Part shown: positions 28,168 through 36,706 of the stretch, in pieces
Layout of the letters: the number at the start of each line of letters is the position of its first letter
Position numbering within the stretch: position 1 is the first letter of the stretch
NCBI RefSeq assembly: GCF_900112225.1
Contig: NZ_FOLD01000008.1
Coordinates: 62,001-126,000 of the forward strand
From: Massilia yuzhufengensis
GTDB taxonomy: Bacteria; Pseudomonadota; Gammaproteobacteria; Burkholderiales; Burkholderiaceae_D
DNA length: 64,000 nt
Direction of reading: 5' to 3'
Made by a program: the position numbers and the translations under genes
Notes under the pieces: model-generated
What the model saw: the letters and a program-made list of their open reading frames with translations, nothing else
Database searches by the model: none
Told to the model about the DNA's origin: nothing

Positions 28168-31100
28168 ATGATGAACATAGTGGCGAGCCTTCGCAGCATG
28201 AGGTCGGTCGTTGTCGTCTGTCTGATTGGTGCGCTGGCATGCGGGACGGCCGCCGCCGGCACGCTCGGCGCGCCGTCCATGAGCCCGGCCAGCATCCCGG
28301 CGCGCACGGCGAGCGAGATCACGTTTACCGTCAGTATTACCGATCCCAATTACACCGCCGGGACCGCCAACGTGCAGCGCCTCACTGCGGCGGGCGGCAT
28401 CGCCTCCGTGGTCGGCAACCTGCGCGACGACGGCACGCAGGGCGACGCGCAGGCCGGCGACAGGATCTATACGCTGCGCACCACCCTGCAGCAGGCCGAT
28501 CCGGGAACGATGATGTTCCAGGTCTCGGCCGGCTTCAAGGGCGAGCTCAAACGCAGCTTTGCCGGACCGCTGGCGCTGACCGTCTCCAGTGCCCAGACGC
28601 CGGTGATCGGCGCGGTCCAGCTGGCGCCGGCCGCGACGCCGGCCGGCGTCGGCCTGCTCGCCACCGTCACCGCGCAGATCGACAACGGCGCGACGGTCGC
28701 CTCCAGCGTGGCGCTGCAAAAACTCGACGCCAACGGCGCGGTGCTGGCCACGCTGGGCCAGCTGCACGACGACGGCGCCGAGGGCGACAGCGCCGCCGGC
28801 GACAAGACCTATACCCTGCGCACCACCGTGCTGGAAAACCAGGCCGGCACCGTGCACTACCGGGTAGCAGCGACCTTCCCGGGCACCTCGTCGCCAGTCT
28901 ATTCGGCGCCGCTGTCGATCGCCATCACCGGCACGGCGACCGGCATCACGATCACCTCGCCGGGCAATGGCTCCTATCTGAACACGCCGGTGCTGACCCT
29001 GCACGGCAACGTCGGCGACAGCGCGGCCCAGGTCAAGATCAATGGCATCGCCACACCGCTGAGCAACAAGAGCTTCGCCGCGTCGGTACCGCTCAACGAA
29101 GGCCCGAACATCCTCACCGCGGTGGCGGCCAACAGCAACGGCAGCACCAGCACCACCAGCATCCTCGTCACGCTCGACACCACCCCGCCCAAGGTGGAGA
29201 TCTATTCGCCGGCGGCCGGCGGCAGTACTGGCGCCGCCACCGTCACCGTGACCGGCGTGGTGAACGACATCGTGGTCGGCACCGTCAACCCGCAGCAGGC
29301 GACGGTCACCGTCAACGGCATCGCGGCCGAGGTGGTGAACCGGACGTTCATGGCGCGCGACGTGCCGCTGGCGGTGGGCGCCAACACGATCCAGGCGGTC
29401 GCCACCGACCGCGCCGGCAACCGCGCCACGACCACGGCCAGCGTCAGCCGCGCCGCGCCCGGCCTGCTGTCGCTGGCGGCCCTGTCCGGTAACAACCAGG
29501 CCGCGCGGGTCGGCAGCGCACTGCCTGCGCCCCTGGTGGCGAAACTGACCAACAACCAGGGCGCACCGGAAGTGAACAAGCCGATCGTGTTCCGCGTGAT
29601 CGGCCTCGACGGCACGCTGAGTGCCGCCAGCGCGGCTGGCGCCGGCACCAGCGCCATTGCGGTGAACACCGACGCGCAAGGGCAGGCGAAGGCTTACTTC
29701 AAGCTGGGCAGCCGCGCCGGCGCCGGCAACAACCTGGTCGAGGCCAGCGCGGCCGGCGTGGCCAGCACCGCCGACTTCGTTGCCAGCGGCAGTCCCGGCG
29801 GCGCCCAGCTGGTGGTGGTCGACTCGGGCAACAACCAGTATGGGGTGGTCGGCCAGGCCCTGCCGCTGCCCTTCATCGCCATCGTGACCGATGCCAGCAA
29901 TAACCGCCTGCGCGGCATCCCGGTGACGTTCAAGGTCATCGGCGGGGGCGGAGGCTTTGGCGCAGCGCGCAGCCCGACAATGCAGGCAACCAGCGACAGC
30001 GATGGCCGGGTGGCGACCAACCTGTTCCTGGGGCCGGAGCCGGGCGTGAACAATAATGTGGTCGAGGTCAGCTTCACCGGCAATACCGGCGCCGCGGCCG
30101 CATTCAGCGCCACCGCGATGGTGCCGGGGCCCGCGAACGAGACCCGCATCAGTGGCGTCGTGCTCGACAACAGCAACCAGCCGCTGCCGGGCGTGACGAT
30201 GCGCCTGCTGCAGATCAACCAGGGCAATGCCAGCAACATCCCGCAAGAGATGGCGCCTGCCGTGCGCACCAATGCGCAGGGGCAGTTTGTCATGACCGGG
30301 GTCCCGGTCGGGATCTTCAAGCTGATGGCCGACGGCGGCACCGCGCAGCGCGCCGGGGTCTGGCCGACGCTCGACTTCGACATGATCACCGTCTCCGGCC
30401 GCGACAACACGGTGGGGATGCCGATCTTCCTCCCCGAGGTCAACCCCGCCAACCGCGTGTGCGTCAACGAGACCACCGGCGGCACCGTGACCATTCCCGA
30501 GGTGCCGGGCTTTGCCCTGACCATCGCCCCCGGTTCAGCCACTTTCCCCGGCGGCTCGCGCAGCGGCTGCGTGTCGGTCACCCCGGTCAATATCGACAAG
30601 GTCCCGATGTCGCCGGGCTTCGGCCAGCAGCCGCGCTTCGTCGTCACCATCCAGCCGGCCGGCACCCATTTCAGCCCGGCGGCGCGCATGACCATGCCCA
30701 ACGTCGACGGCCTGGCGCCGCGTGCGGTGACCGAGATGTATTCCTATGACCATGACCTGGCCAGCTTCGTGGCGATCGGCAGCGCGACGGTCAGTGCGGA
30801 TGGGTCGACCATTACGTCGGACCTTGGATCGGGCGTGATCAAGGCGGGGTGGCATTGCGGGGGGAATCCGAATACGACGGGGTCGGCGGGGACCTGCCCG
30901 ACTTGCAAGAAATGTGAGGGCGCCAGTTGCGTGGCCGACAATTCGATGGTCCCGCAGCAGGAGTCGACAGGAGATTGTAAGGAACAGTTCTGCAGCGGCG
31001 GCGCAATCGCCAACCGGTTCAAGGACAGCGAACAGCCTACCGACAAATGCATGATGTGCAAGAACGGGGTGCCGACTGAAAAAGCGCCAAAAGAATGGGG

Positions 31101-31782
31101 GCCGACTCACTCGGTCACCTTCGATTCTACGGCGGGGCTGCGCGGGATCACGGACAAAATCCAGGCTGGATTCAACGCTCTCGGCATGGGCGCTGTCGCG
31201 ATCAAGACATCTACGTTCACCGCTTCTCGCAGGACGAAGGACTGCTGTAACCCTACCACCGGCAATGTACAGAAAGACGGCATGTCCGAGACCCAGGGGG
31301 AGGGGGCCATTAACATCGAAATGAGAGGCTTGACGATTTGGGGGCCGCCGAACATCCACCGCAAAATGGACTTTAAGATCGTCGAAATTACTGTAGATGT
31401 CCAGGTCGGCGTCAAAGTTGACAACAATGCTGTACTCGCCGCGTCTGCAGGACAGCGCGCTGATGCCTGCGCCGGAGATAACTGCTTCTTCGGCGCGATC
31501 AATGCTGGAATCACCGTGACGCCAAAGGCGACGCTTGAAGCAATCGCCTGCGAGGTGACACTGTGGACGGACCAGCATTGCGCCGGGATCACCTTCACGC
31601 CGCTGGGTTTTGATGTCAATTTCAGGTCAGGCGTGTCTTACAACGAAAGCAAATGTACTGATGGTTTCAAGGGGTCAGTCACGCTGGGCAAGATCGAAGC
31701 ATTTTCCCATTTCCAGCTTGGCATCCCAGGATCAGCCGGATACAGGTTCAGTGTCGAAGTCTATGCGGGTGGGATATTCTAA
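28168..31782 (+). CDS. Large exported Ig-like multidomain protein with variable C-terminal region
   Basis: 1204 residues. Order: signal peptide (about 1-31); two related ~85-residue repeats, each with LRDDGTQGDAQAGDRIYTLR or LHDDGAEGDSAAGDKTYTLR; two Ig-like domains (about 258-430, ITSPGNGSYLNTPVLTLHG and VEIYSPAAGGSTGAATVTV); two Big_1-like domains (about 430-660); a carboxypeptidase-regulatory-like domain (about 660-740); a beta-rich region to about 900; a Cys-rich linker (CPTCKKCEGASC at about 909 and CMMC near 967); and a C-terminal region (about 980-1204) of unknown fold. Base composition drops after about 30,860. Its TAA overlaps the ATG of the next gene. Probably a surface adhesin or effector carrier. 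Confidence 0.85.
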   Translation: MMNIVASLRSMRSVVVVCLIGALACGTAAAGTLGAPSMSPASIPARTASEITFTVSITDPNYTAGTANVQRLTAAGGIASVVGNLRDDGTQGDAQAGDRIYTLRTTLQQADPGTMMFQVSAGFKGELKRSFAGPLALTVSSAQTPVIGAVQLAPAATPAGVGLLATVTAQIDNGATVASSVALQKLDANGAVLATLGQLHDDGAEGDSAAGDKTYTLRTTVLENQAGTVHYRVAATFPGTSSPVYSAPLSIAITGTATGITITSPGNGSYLNTPVLTLHGNVGDSAAQVKINGIATPLSNKSFAASVPLNEGPNILTAVAANSNGSTSTTSILVTLDTTPPKVEIYSPAAGGSTGAATVTVTGVVNDIVVGTVNPQQATVTVNGIAAEVVNRTFMARDVPLAVGANTIQAVATDRAGNRATTTASVSRAAPGLLSLAALSGNNQAARVGSALPAPLVAKLTNNQGAPEVNKPIVFRVIGLDGTLSAASAAGAGTSAIAVNTDAQGQAKAYFKLGSRAGAGNNLVEASAAGVASTADFVASGSPGGAQLVVVDSGNNQYGVVGQALPLPFIAIVTDASNNRLRGIPVTFKVIGGGGGFGAARSPTMQATSDSDGRVATNLFLGPEPGVNNNVVEVSFTGNTGAAAAFSATAMVPGPANETRISGVVLDNSNQPLPGVTMRLLQINQGNASNIPQEMAPAVRTNAQGQFVMTGVPVGIFKLMADGGTAQRAGVWPTLDFDMITVSGRDNTVGMPIFLPEVNPANRVCVNETTGGTVTIPEVPGFALTIAPGSATFPGGSRSGCVSVTPVNIDKVPMSPGFGQQPRFVVTIQPAGTHFSPAARMTMPNVDGLAPRAVTEMYSYDHDLASFVAIGSATVSADGSTITSDLGSGVIKAGWHCGGNPNTTGSAGTCPTCKKCEGASCVADNSMVPQQESTGDCKEQFCSGGAIANRFKDSEQPTDKCMMCKNGVPTEKAPKEWGPTHSVTFDSTAGLRGITDKIQAGFNALGMGAVAIKTSTFTASRRTKDCCNPTTGNVQKDGMSETQGEGAINIEMRGLTIWGPPNIHRKMDFKIVEITVDVQVGVKVDNNAVLAASAGQRADACAGDNCFFGAINAGITVTPKATLEAIACEVTLWTDQHCAGITFTPLGFDVNFRSGVSYNESKCTDGFKGSVTLGKIEAFSHFQLGIPGSAGYRFSVEVYAGGIF

Positions 31783-32996
31783 TGCTAAATCTTATTACTA
31801 CTTTTGAGTCCGGCCTGCGCCATATCGGGACCCTGACCTTGCTTGGAGTCTGCCTCGCCCCATTTGGTGCGATCGCAGCATGTCCCTCCACCAACATGCG
31901 CGCGCTACCGCTGGTGGGAGATGTCGACATGGTCCCTATGCAAATGTCCGGCGACTTACGTGTTTCGAGTGTCACCTTTGACCAGCCGTTTGAACGCTTC
32001 CGTACCGCTGCCAAAGCCTCCGACGATATCGTGTTCGCCGGTGTCATGGATGCCTTGCGCAGGCGCGATCTCGCCGCCTTGGCTGCGCACGGCGGGCGCT
32101 TGGCCGAGCTTGAGGAGTCCGGCCAGCCAGCCGCTTTCCTGGACTTGTGGAGCAAGTCCTTGAATTTGCAGACAGTAAGTGTGTTGGCTAAAGTATGCCT
32201 TGGCGGACATTCCTTGTTTTACTGGCAGGTTGATACTCCTCGTGGCCCGTACGTTCGCCAGTTCACCGTTCAGCCTTCCACCGAAGCAGCGCGGAATGAT
32301 GCCAGCTCAGTCACGATGGTAGGGCGCTTGTTGCGTTCGGCATTCCAGGTACTTGCAAATGGTGCCGTGAAGCCTCGCTCGCCTGCGCTTGCGGCCGACA
32401 TGACTGAGGTAGCGCTGAAGCTGCCGATGGCCGCCGCTGCGGGCATGGACTTGGCGGTGCGGGTGCATGGGGTTGCAGTCACCGCCAGCGTCAATGCGCT
32501 TTCCCGGCCTCAGCGCACCGACCCCTTACTGACCCTGTTTGATACAGCCTATGCCCGCCTGAAGGCGGGTGATGCTGCGGCTTTTGCTGCGGTGTTGACC
32601 TTGCCCGGCCAAGTGAAATTCAACAAATGGTGGAACGGTCGTACTCCTGCCGAGGCCGAAGCGTTCCGCAAGAGCTTGGAAGACCGACAAGTCGCATATC
32701 AATTGTTCGCCGATCCAGTACGCGTGATTTTTTATCTGGAAAACCAGCAGGCACAACGCTATCGCGAAATCGCTGCATCGATCAGTCGTGGTGAATTGAC
32801 CGGTGCTGAAGCTGGTGCCGCACTGGCTGCATTGCAATATCGGATCGAATATGTACTGACCACGCCGGAACAGGCGCCAAAATTGGCCAATTTTTACGCC
32901 GAGGATTTTCTCTCGGATTTCCTGAAAAGCCGTGAATTGTTTATAAGGCAAGTCGTTGCCCCGACCATCGTTAATGCCTTGGCAAAGACAAAGTAA
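31782..32996 (+). CDS. Exported protein of unknown function, coupled to the large Ig-like protein
   Basis: 404 residues beginning MLNLITTFESGLRHIGTLTL, with a signal peptide ending near the AIAACPS segment (possible Cys at the mature N-terminus). No catalytic motif or known family is recognised; the sequence is helical and soluble after the signal. The ATG shares one base with the previous stop (TAATG), so translation is coupled. Base composition is lower than in the rest of the window: 28 of 60 bases are G+C at 32701-32760 by hand count, against 47 of 60 at 29701-29760. This suggests recent acquisition together with the C-terminal part of the preceding gene. Confidence 0.75.
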   Translation: MLNLITTFESGLRHIGTLTLLGVCLAPFGAIAACPSTNMRALPLVGDVDMVPMQMSGDLRVSSVTFDQPFERFRTAAKASDDIVFAGVMDALRRRDLAALAAHGGRLAELEESGQPAAFLDLWSKSLNLQTVSVLAKVCLGGHSLFYWQVDTPRGPYVRQFTVQPSTEAARNDASSVTMVGRLLRSAFQVLANGAVKPRSPALAADMTEVALKLPMAAAAGMDLAVRVHGVAVTASVNALSRPQRTDPLLTLFDTAYARLKAGDAAAFAAVLTLPGQVKFNKWWNGRTPAEAEAFRKSLEDRQVAYQLFADPVRVIFYLENQQAQRYREIAASISRGELTGAEAGAALAALQYRIEYVLTTPEQAPKLANFYAEDFLSDFLKSRELFIRQVVAPTIVNALAKTK

Positions 32997-33073
32997 GCGC
33001 ACGCGCACTCTCCAGGCAGTGGGCATTCCCTGGTTTTAACGTGGACATGGCAGTCAATCAAGGGGCACTTGAC

Positions 33074-36000
33074 ATGAAATCACTCTACAACAGGCTCGTC
33101 AGGATGGCGCTGGCCGTGACCCTGTCAGGCGTTGCGGCTACCAGCGCGCCAGCCCACGCCCAGCTCAACGAAAACTGCGTCGTCAGCGTCCTCAACCGCA
33201 ACGTCCAGGCCAAGCCCGACGGCACCTGGGTGCTGCCGAATATCCCCGCCAACTTCGGCAGCCTGCGCGCCCGCGCCACCTGCGTGGAAGCCGGGGTCAC
33301 GACTTACGGTGAGTCGGCGCCCTTCACGATCCCGACCAACGGCTCGGTCACGCTGCCGCCGATCGTGCTGGGCCCGACCACCCGGATCCCGACCTCGCTG
33401 CGGGTCAGCGTCCCGACCCCGGTGCTGACCACGGCCGGCGCCACCACCCAGGTGCAGGCGCTGGCCACCTTCACCGGCAGCCCGGCGCAGGTCGACGTCA
33501 GCGCCACCGGCACCAGCTACAGCGTCAGCAACCCCGCTATCGCTACCATCACGCCGGCGGGCGTGGTCACGGCGCTGCGCAGCGGCACCGTGGTGGTCCA
33601 GGCCATCAACGAGGGAACCCAGGGCATCGCGCAGTTGCGCGTCGCGCTCACCGGTGCCGACAGTGACAACGACGGCATCTCCGACGACGACGAGCTGCGG
33701 CTCGGCATGGACCCGTCGAACCCGGCCGATGCGCTGCTCGACAGCGACCACGACGGACTGACCGCGCGCGACGAATTCCTGGCCGGGACCGACCCGCGCA
33801 ATGCCGACAGCGACGGCGACGGCTTGAGCGACGGCGAAGAAGCGCGCTGCACGCGCGGGCCCTGCAGTAATCCGATGTTGGCCGATACCGATGGCGACGG
33901 GATCCGCGACGGCACCGAGATCGCGACCGGCAGCGATCCTGGCAATCCGGCCAGCTTCAACCTGGCGGCGGCGCTGGTGTTCCTGCGCGTCACCCCGGGC
34001 AATTTCACGCTGATCGTCAATGCGCTGACCGGCACCGCCAGCGTGCAGCTGACCGTCACCGGTACCCTGGTCGACGGCCAGGAAATCAACCTGACCGGCG
34101 CCCAGCGCCAGACCACCTATGCCAGCGACAACCTGGCCTCGTGTAACTTTGGTGCACCGGATGGCCGCGTGTATGCGAGCCAGGCCGGGGTTTGCCTGAT
34201 CACGGTATCCAATAATGGCAAGCGCGCGTCGGTGGCCGGCACGGTGCAGGATTTCGCCCCGACCCAGTTGTCCTTCGTCGCCATTCCCGGTTATGCCAAC
34301 GGCGTGGCGGTCAACAGCGACTACGCCTTCGTGGCCTCCGGCAGTACCGGCATGCAGGTGGTCAGGCTGAGCAGCGACAGGCGCTCGCCGGCGGTCGTCG
34401 CTGCGTTGAACCTGGGCGCAAATGCCAACGACATCACGCTGGCCGGGAATATCGCTTACCTGGCCACCAGTGGCGGCCTGAAAGTAGTGGACGTATCCGC
34501 GCCCACCGCGCCGCGCCTGCTCGGTACCTTCGCCGGCACCGGTAACGCGATGGGCGTCAAGGTGCGCGGTACCACCGCCTATGTCGCCGCAGGCTCCAGC
34601 CTCTATATCGTCAGCGTGGCGAACCCGGGTGCGATGATCCTGGCCGGCTCGGTCAACCTGGGCGGCACCGCATGGAACCTCGACCTTGACCCGACCCGCA
34701 ACCTGGCTGCGGTGGCGGCCGGCAGCGCCGGACTGAAGCTGGTGGACGTTAGCAACCTGTCGGCGCCCCTGTTGCGGGGGACCGCCTCCACTGGCGATGC
34801 ACGCGGCGTCGCACTGCGCGGCAATACCGCGATCGTGGCCGACTACGTCAACAGCATGACCGCGGTCGACATCGCCAGCCTGGCCAGCCCCGCCATCCTG
34901 TCGCGCACCCAGCAGTCGCTGGGCGGCCTGCTGAACAACGTGGTCTTGCAGGGTAACTTCGCGCTGGGCGCCGACGTGCTGTTCGTCAATGGCGTACCGA
35001 TCGTCGACATCACCAACCCCGCGGCCTTGCAGCCGCGTGCGGTGTTGAGCTTCCCCGCCCGCGACGACAACGGCATGGGAATCGCCGCCGACGAGGGCTA
35101 CATCTACCTGGCTGCCGACTGGACCGGCCTGCAGCGTGGCGGCAGCAGCGGCAACAGCCGCCTGTACATCGGCCAGTACCAGCCGCGCGCCGACCTGGCC
35201 GGCGTGGCGCCGACCGCGGCCATCACGCTGCCGGTGGATGGCAACCAGGTGTTCGAGGGCGCGCCGCTGACCGTCGCGGTGGACGCGGTCGACGACGTGG
35301 CGGTGGCATCGGTCCGCTTCACGGTCGATGGCCAGGGCGTGTTCACCAGCACCGTCGCCCCCTACCAGTACACGTTCACGGTGCCGTCCGGCGTCAGCTC
35401 GCTGGCGCTGGGGGCTGTGGCGCGCGACCTGGGCGGCAATGAAGGCAGCGCCGCCACGGTGTCGGTGTCGGTGGTTCCCGATCCGCTCACCACGGTGGTC
35501 GGGATGGTGGTCGATGGCAATGGCGCAGCGCTGGCCGGCGCGCTCGTTACCGCGGCCGGCGGCCGCTCGGCCACGACCGACGATGCCGGCCGCTTCCAGA
35601 TCGTCGGCGTGCCGACCGTGCTGGGCAACCTGGTGGTGCAGGCCCAGTACACGCCGCCGGGCGGGGGCGCGCGCAACGGCACGTCGGCGGCGGTGGCGCC
35701 GGTGCCAGGTGGCGAAACCCAGGCCGGGACCATCACCGTGATCGAGGTGCGCTTCGAAACGGACTACGGCAGCTTCTGGACCGCCTGCGACGACTGCGCT
35801 GTCCAGCGCAACCTGCCGTTCAGCTTCCCGTTCTACGGCGAAAACCACGCCAGCGCCTGGATCGGCACCAATGGCTACATTACCTTCGTGTCGGGCGACA
35901 CCACCTTCACCGAAAACGTCAATGCCTTCAACAACCGCAAGCGCATCTCGGCCTTCTTCGACGACCTGATTGGCGGTGGCGGCGTGTTCATCAACGACAG

Positions 36001-36706
36001 CCTGCCCGACCGTTTCATCGTCACCTACGACCGCACGGCGCATTTTTCCTTCGGGGGCAGCAACACCTTGCAGATCCAGCTGTTCCGGGATGGCCGCATC
36101 GCGTTTGCCTACAAGGGCATCACCGCGCTCAATACGGGTTCGATCACCGGCCTGAGCCCGGGGCCAGGCTCGCCCTTCCAGCAGGTCGACTTCAGCGCCA
36201 CCCCGGTGCTGGCGGTCGCGCCGGCCCAGGCGGTATACGAATACTTCACCGGCGGCAGTCCGTTCGACCTGGACGGGGCATTCATCCTGTTCACGCCAGC
36301 TTCTGGCGGCGGCTACCAGGTTCGCACCATCCTGCCGCCGGTGGCGGCGCCGGCGGCCACGGTGGTCGGCGCGGGCCCGCTGCAGGCGATGAGCGCGCCG
36401 GCCCAGCTGCGCAGCGCCAGCGTGCAGCAGGCCAGCGGCAGCGACGGCCAGGCGGGCATGGCGAACGCCGAGGTCAGGGTCCGTTCGTCGGGCAATCCAC
36501 ACTACCTGGGCATGGCCAATACCGACGGCCAGGGCCGCTTCAGCCTGGCGGGCGTTCCGGCCGGCGGCGTCACGGTCGAGGTCTGGCGCGACGGCCAGCT
36601 GATCGGGAGGGGAGCGGGCATCACGCGCGGCGGCAGCAGCGCGGACCTGCTCAATATCGAACTGCGCGCACCGCAGCTGCAGCCAAAATCGGGAGGGAAG
36701 AAATGA
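33074..36706 (+). CDS. Large exported protein with TSP3, LVIVD-type and NIDO-like regions
   Basis: 1210 residues. Signal peptide to about residue 31 (ALAVTLSGVAATSAPAHA); a Big_2-like domain (about 105-193); thrombospondin type-3-like calcium-binding repeats (about 195-300, DSDNDGISDDDELRLGMDPS and DTDGDGIRDGTEIATGSDP); LVIVD-like beta-propeller repeats (about 395-690); an Ig-like domain (about 715-795); a carboxypeptidase-regulatory-like domain (about 805-880); a nidogen-like region (about 890-1050, GTNGYITFVSGD and ISAFFDDLIGG); and a second regulatory-like domain at the end. RBS AAGGGG supports the start at 33074. Its TGA overlaps the ATG of the di-haem protein gene. A surface or matrix protein is the likely role. 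Confidence 0.85.
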   Translation: MKSLYNRLVRMALAVTLSGVAATSAPAHAQLNENCVVSVLNRNVQAKPDGTWVLPNIPANFGSLRARATCVEAGVTTYGESAPFTIPTNGSVTLPPIVLGPTTRIPTSLRVSVPTPVLTTAGATTQVQALATFTGSPAQVDVSATGTSYSVSNPAIATITPAGVVTALRSGTVVVQAINEGTQGIAQLRVALTGADSDNDGISDDDELRLGMDPSNPADALLDSDHDGLTARDEFLAGTDPRNADSDGDGLSDGEEARCTRGPCSNPMLADTDGDGIRDGTEIATGSDPGNPASFNLAAALVFLRVTPGNFTLIVNALTGTASVQLTVTGTLVDGQEINLTGAQRQTTYASDNLASCNFGAPDGRVYASQAGVCLITVSNNGKRASVAGTVQDFAPTQLSFVAIPGYANGVAVNSDYAFVASGSTGMQVVRLSSDRRSPAVVAALNLGANANDITLAGNIAYLATSGGLKVVDVSAPTAPRLLGTFAGTGNAMGVKVRGTTAYVAAGSSLYIVSVANPGAMILAGSVNLGGTAWNLDLDPTRNLAAVAAGSAGLKLVDVSNLSAPLLRGTASTGDARGVALRGNTAIVADYVNSMTAVDIASLASPAILSRTQQSLGGLLNNVVLQGNFALGADVLFVNGVPIVDITNPAALQPRAVLSFPARDDNGMGIAADEGYIYLAADWTGLQRGGSSGNSRLYIGQYQPRADLAGVAPTAAITLPVDGNQVFEGAPLTVAVDAVDDVAVASVRFTVDGQGVFTSTVAPYQYTFTVPSGVSSLALGAVARDLGGNEGSAATVSVSVVPDPLTTVVGMVVDGNGAALAGALVTAAGGRSATTDDAGRFQIVGVPTVLGNLVVQAQYTPPGGGARNGTSAAVAPVPGGETQAGTITVIEVRFETDYGSFWTACDDCAVQRNLPFSFPFYGENHASAWIGTNGYITFVSGDTTFTENVNAFNNRKRISAFFDDLIGGGGVFINDSLPDRFIVTYDRTAHFSFGGSNTLQIQLFRDGRIAFAYKGITALNTGSITGLSPGPGSPFQQVDFSATPVLAVAPAQAVYEYFTGGSPFDLDGAFILFTPASGGGYQVRTILPPVAAPAATVVGAGPLQAMSAPAQLRSASVQQASGSDGQAGMANAEVRVRSSGNPHYLGMANTDGQGRFSLAGVPAGGVTVEVWRDGQLIGRGAGITRGGSSADLLNIELRAPQLQPKSGGKK

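Noticed and set aside
33659-33970. Possible tandem DNA repeat at the D-x-D-x-D-G region
   Set aside because: The repetition is at protein level (TSP3-like calcium repeats); the DNA copies differ too much to be a tandem DNA repeat or a CRISPR-like array.
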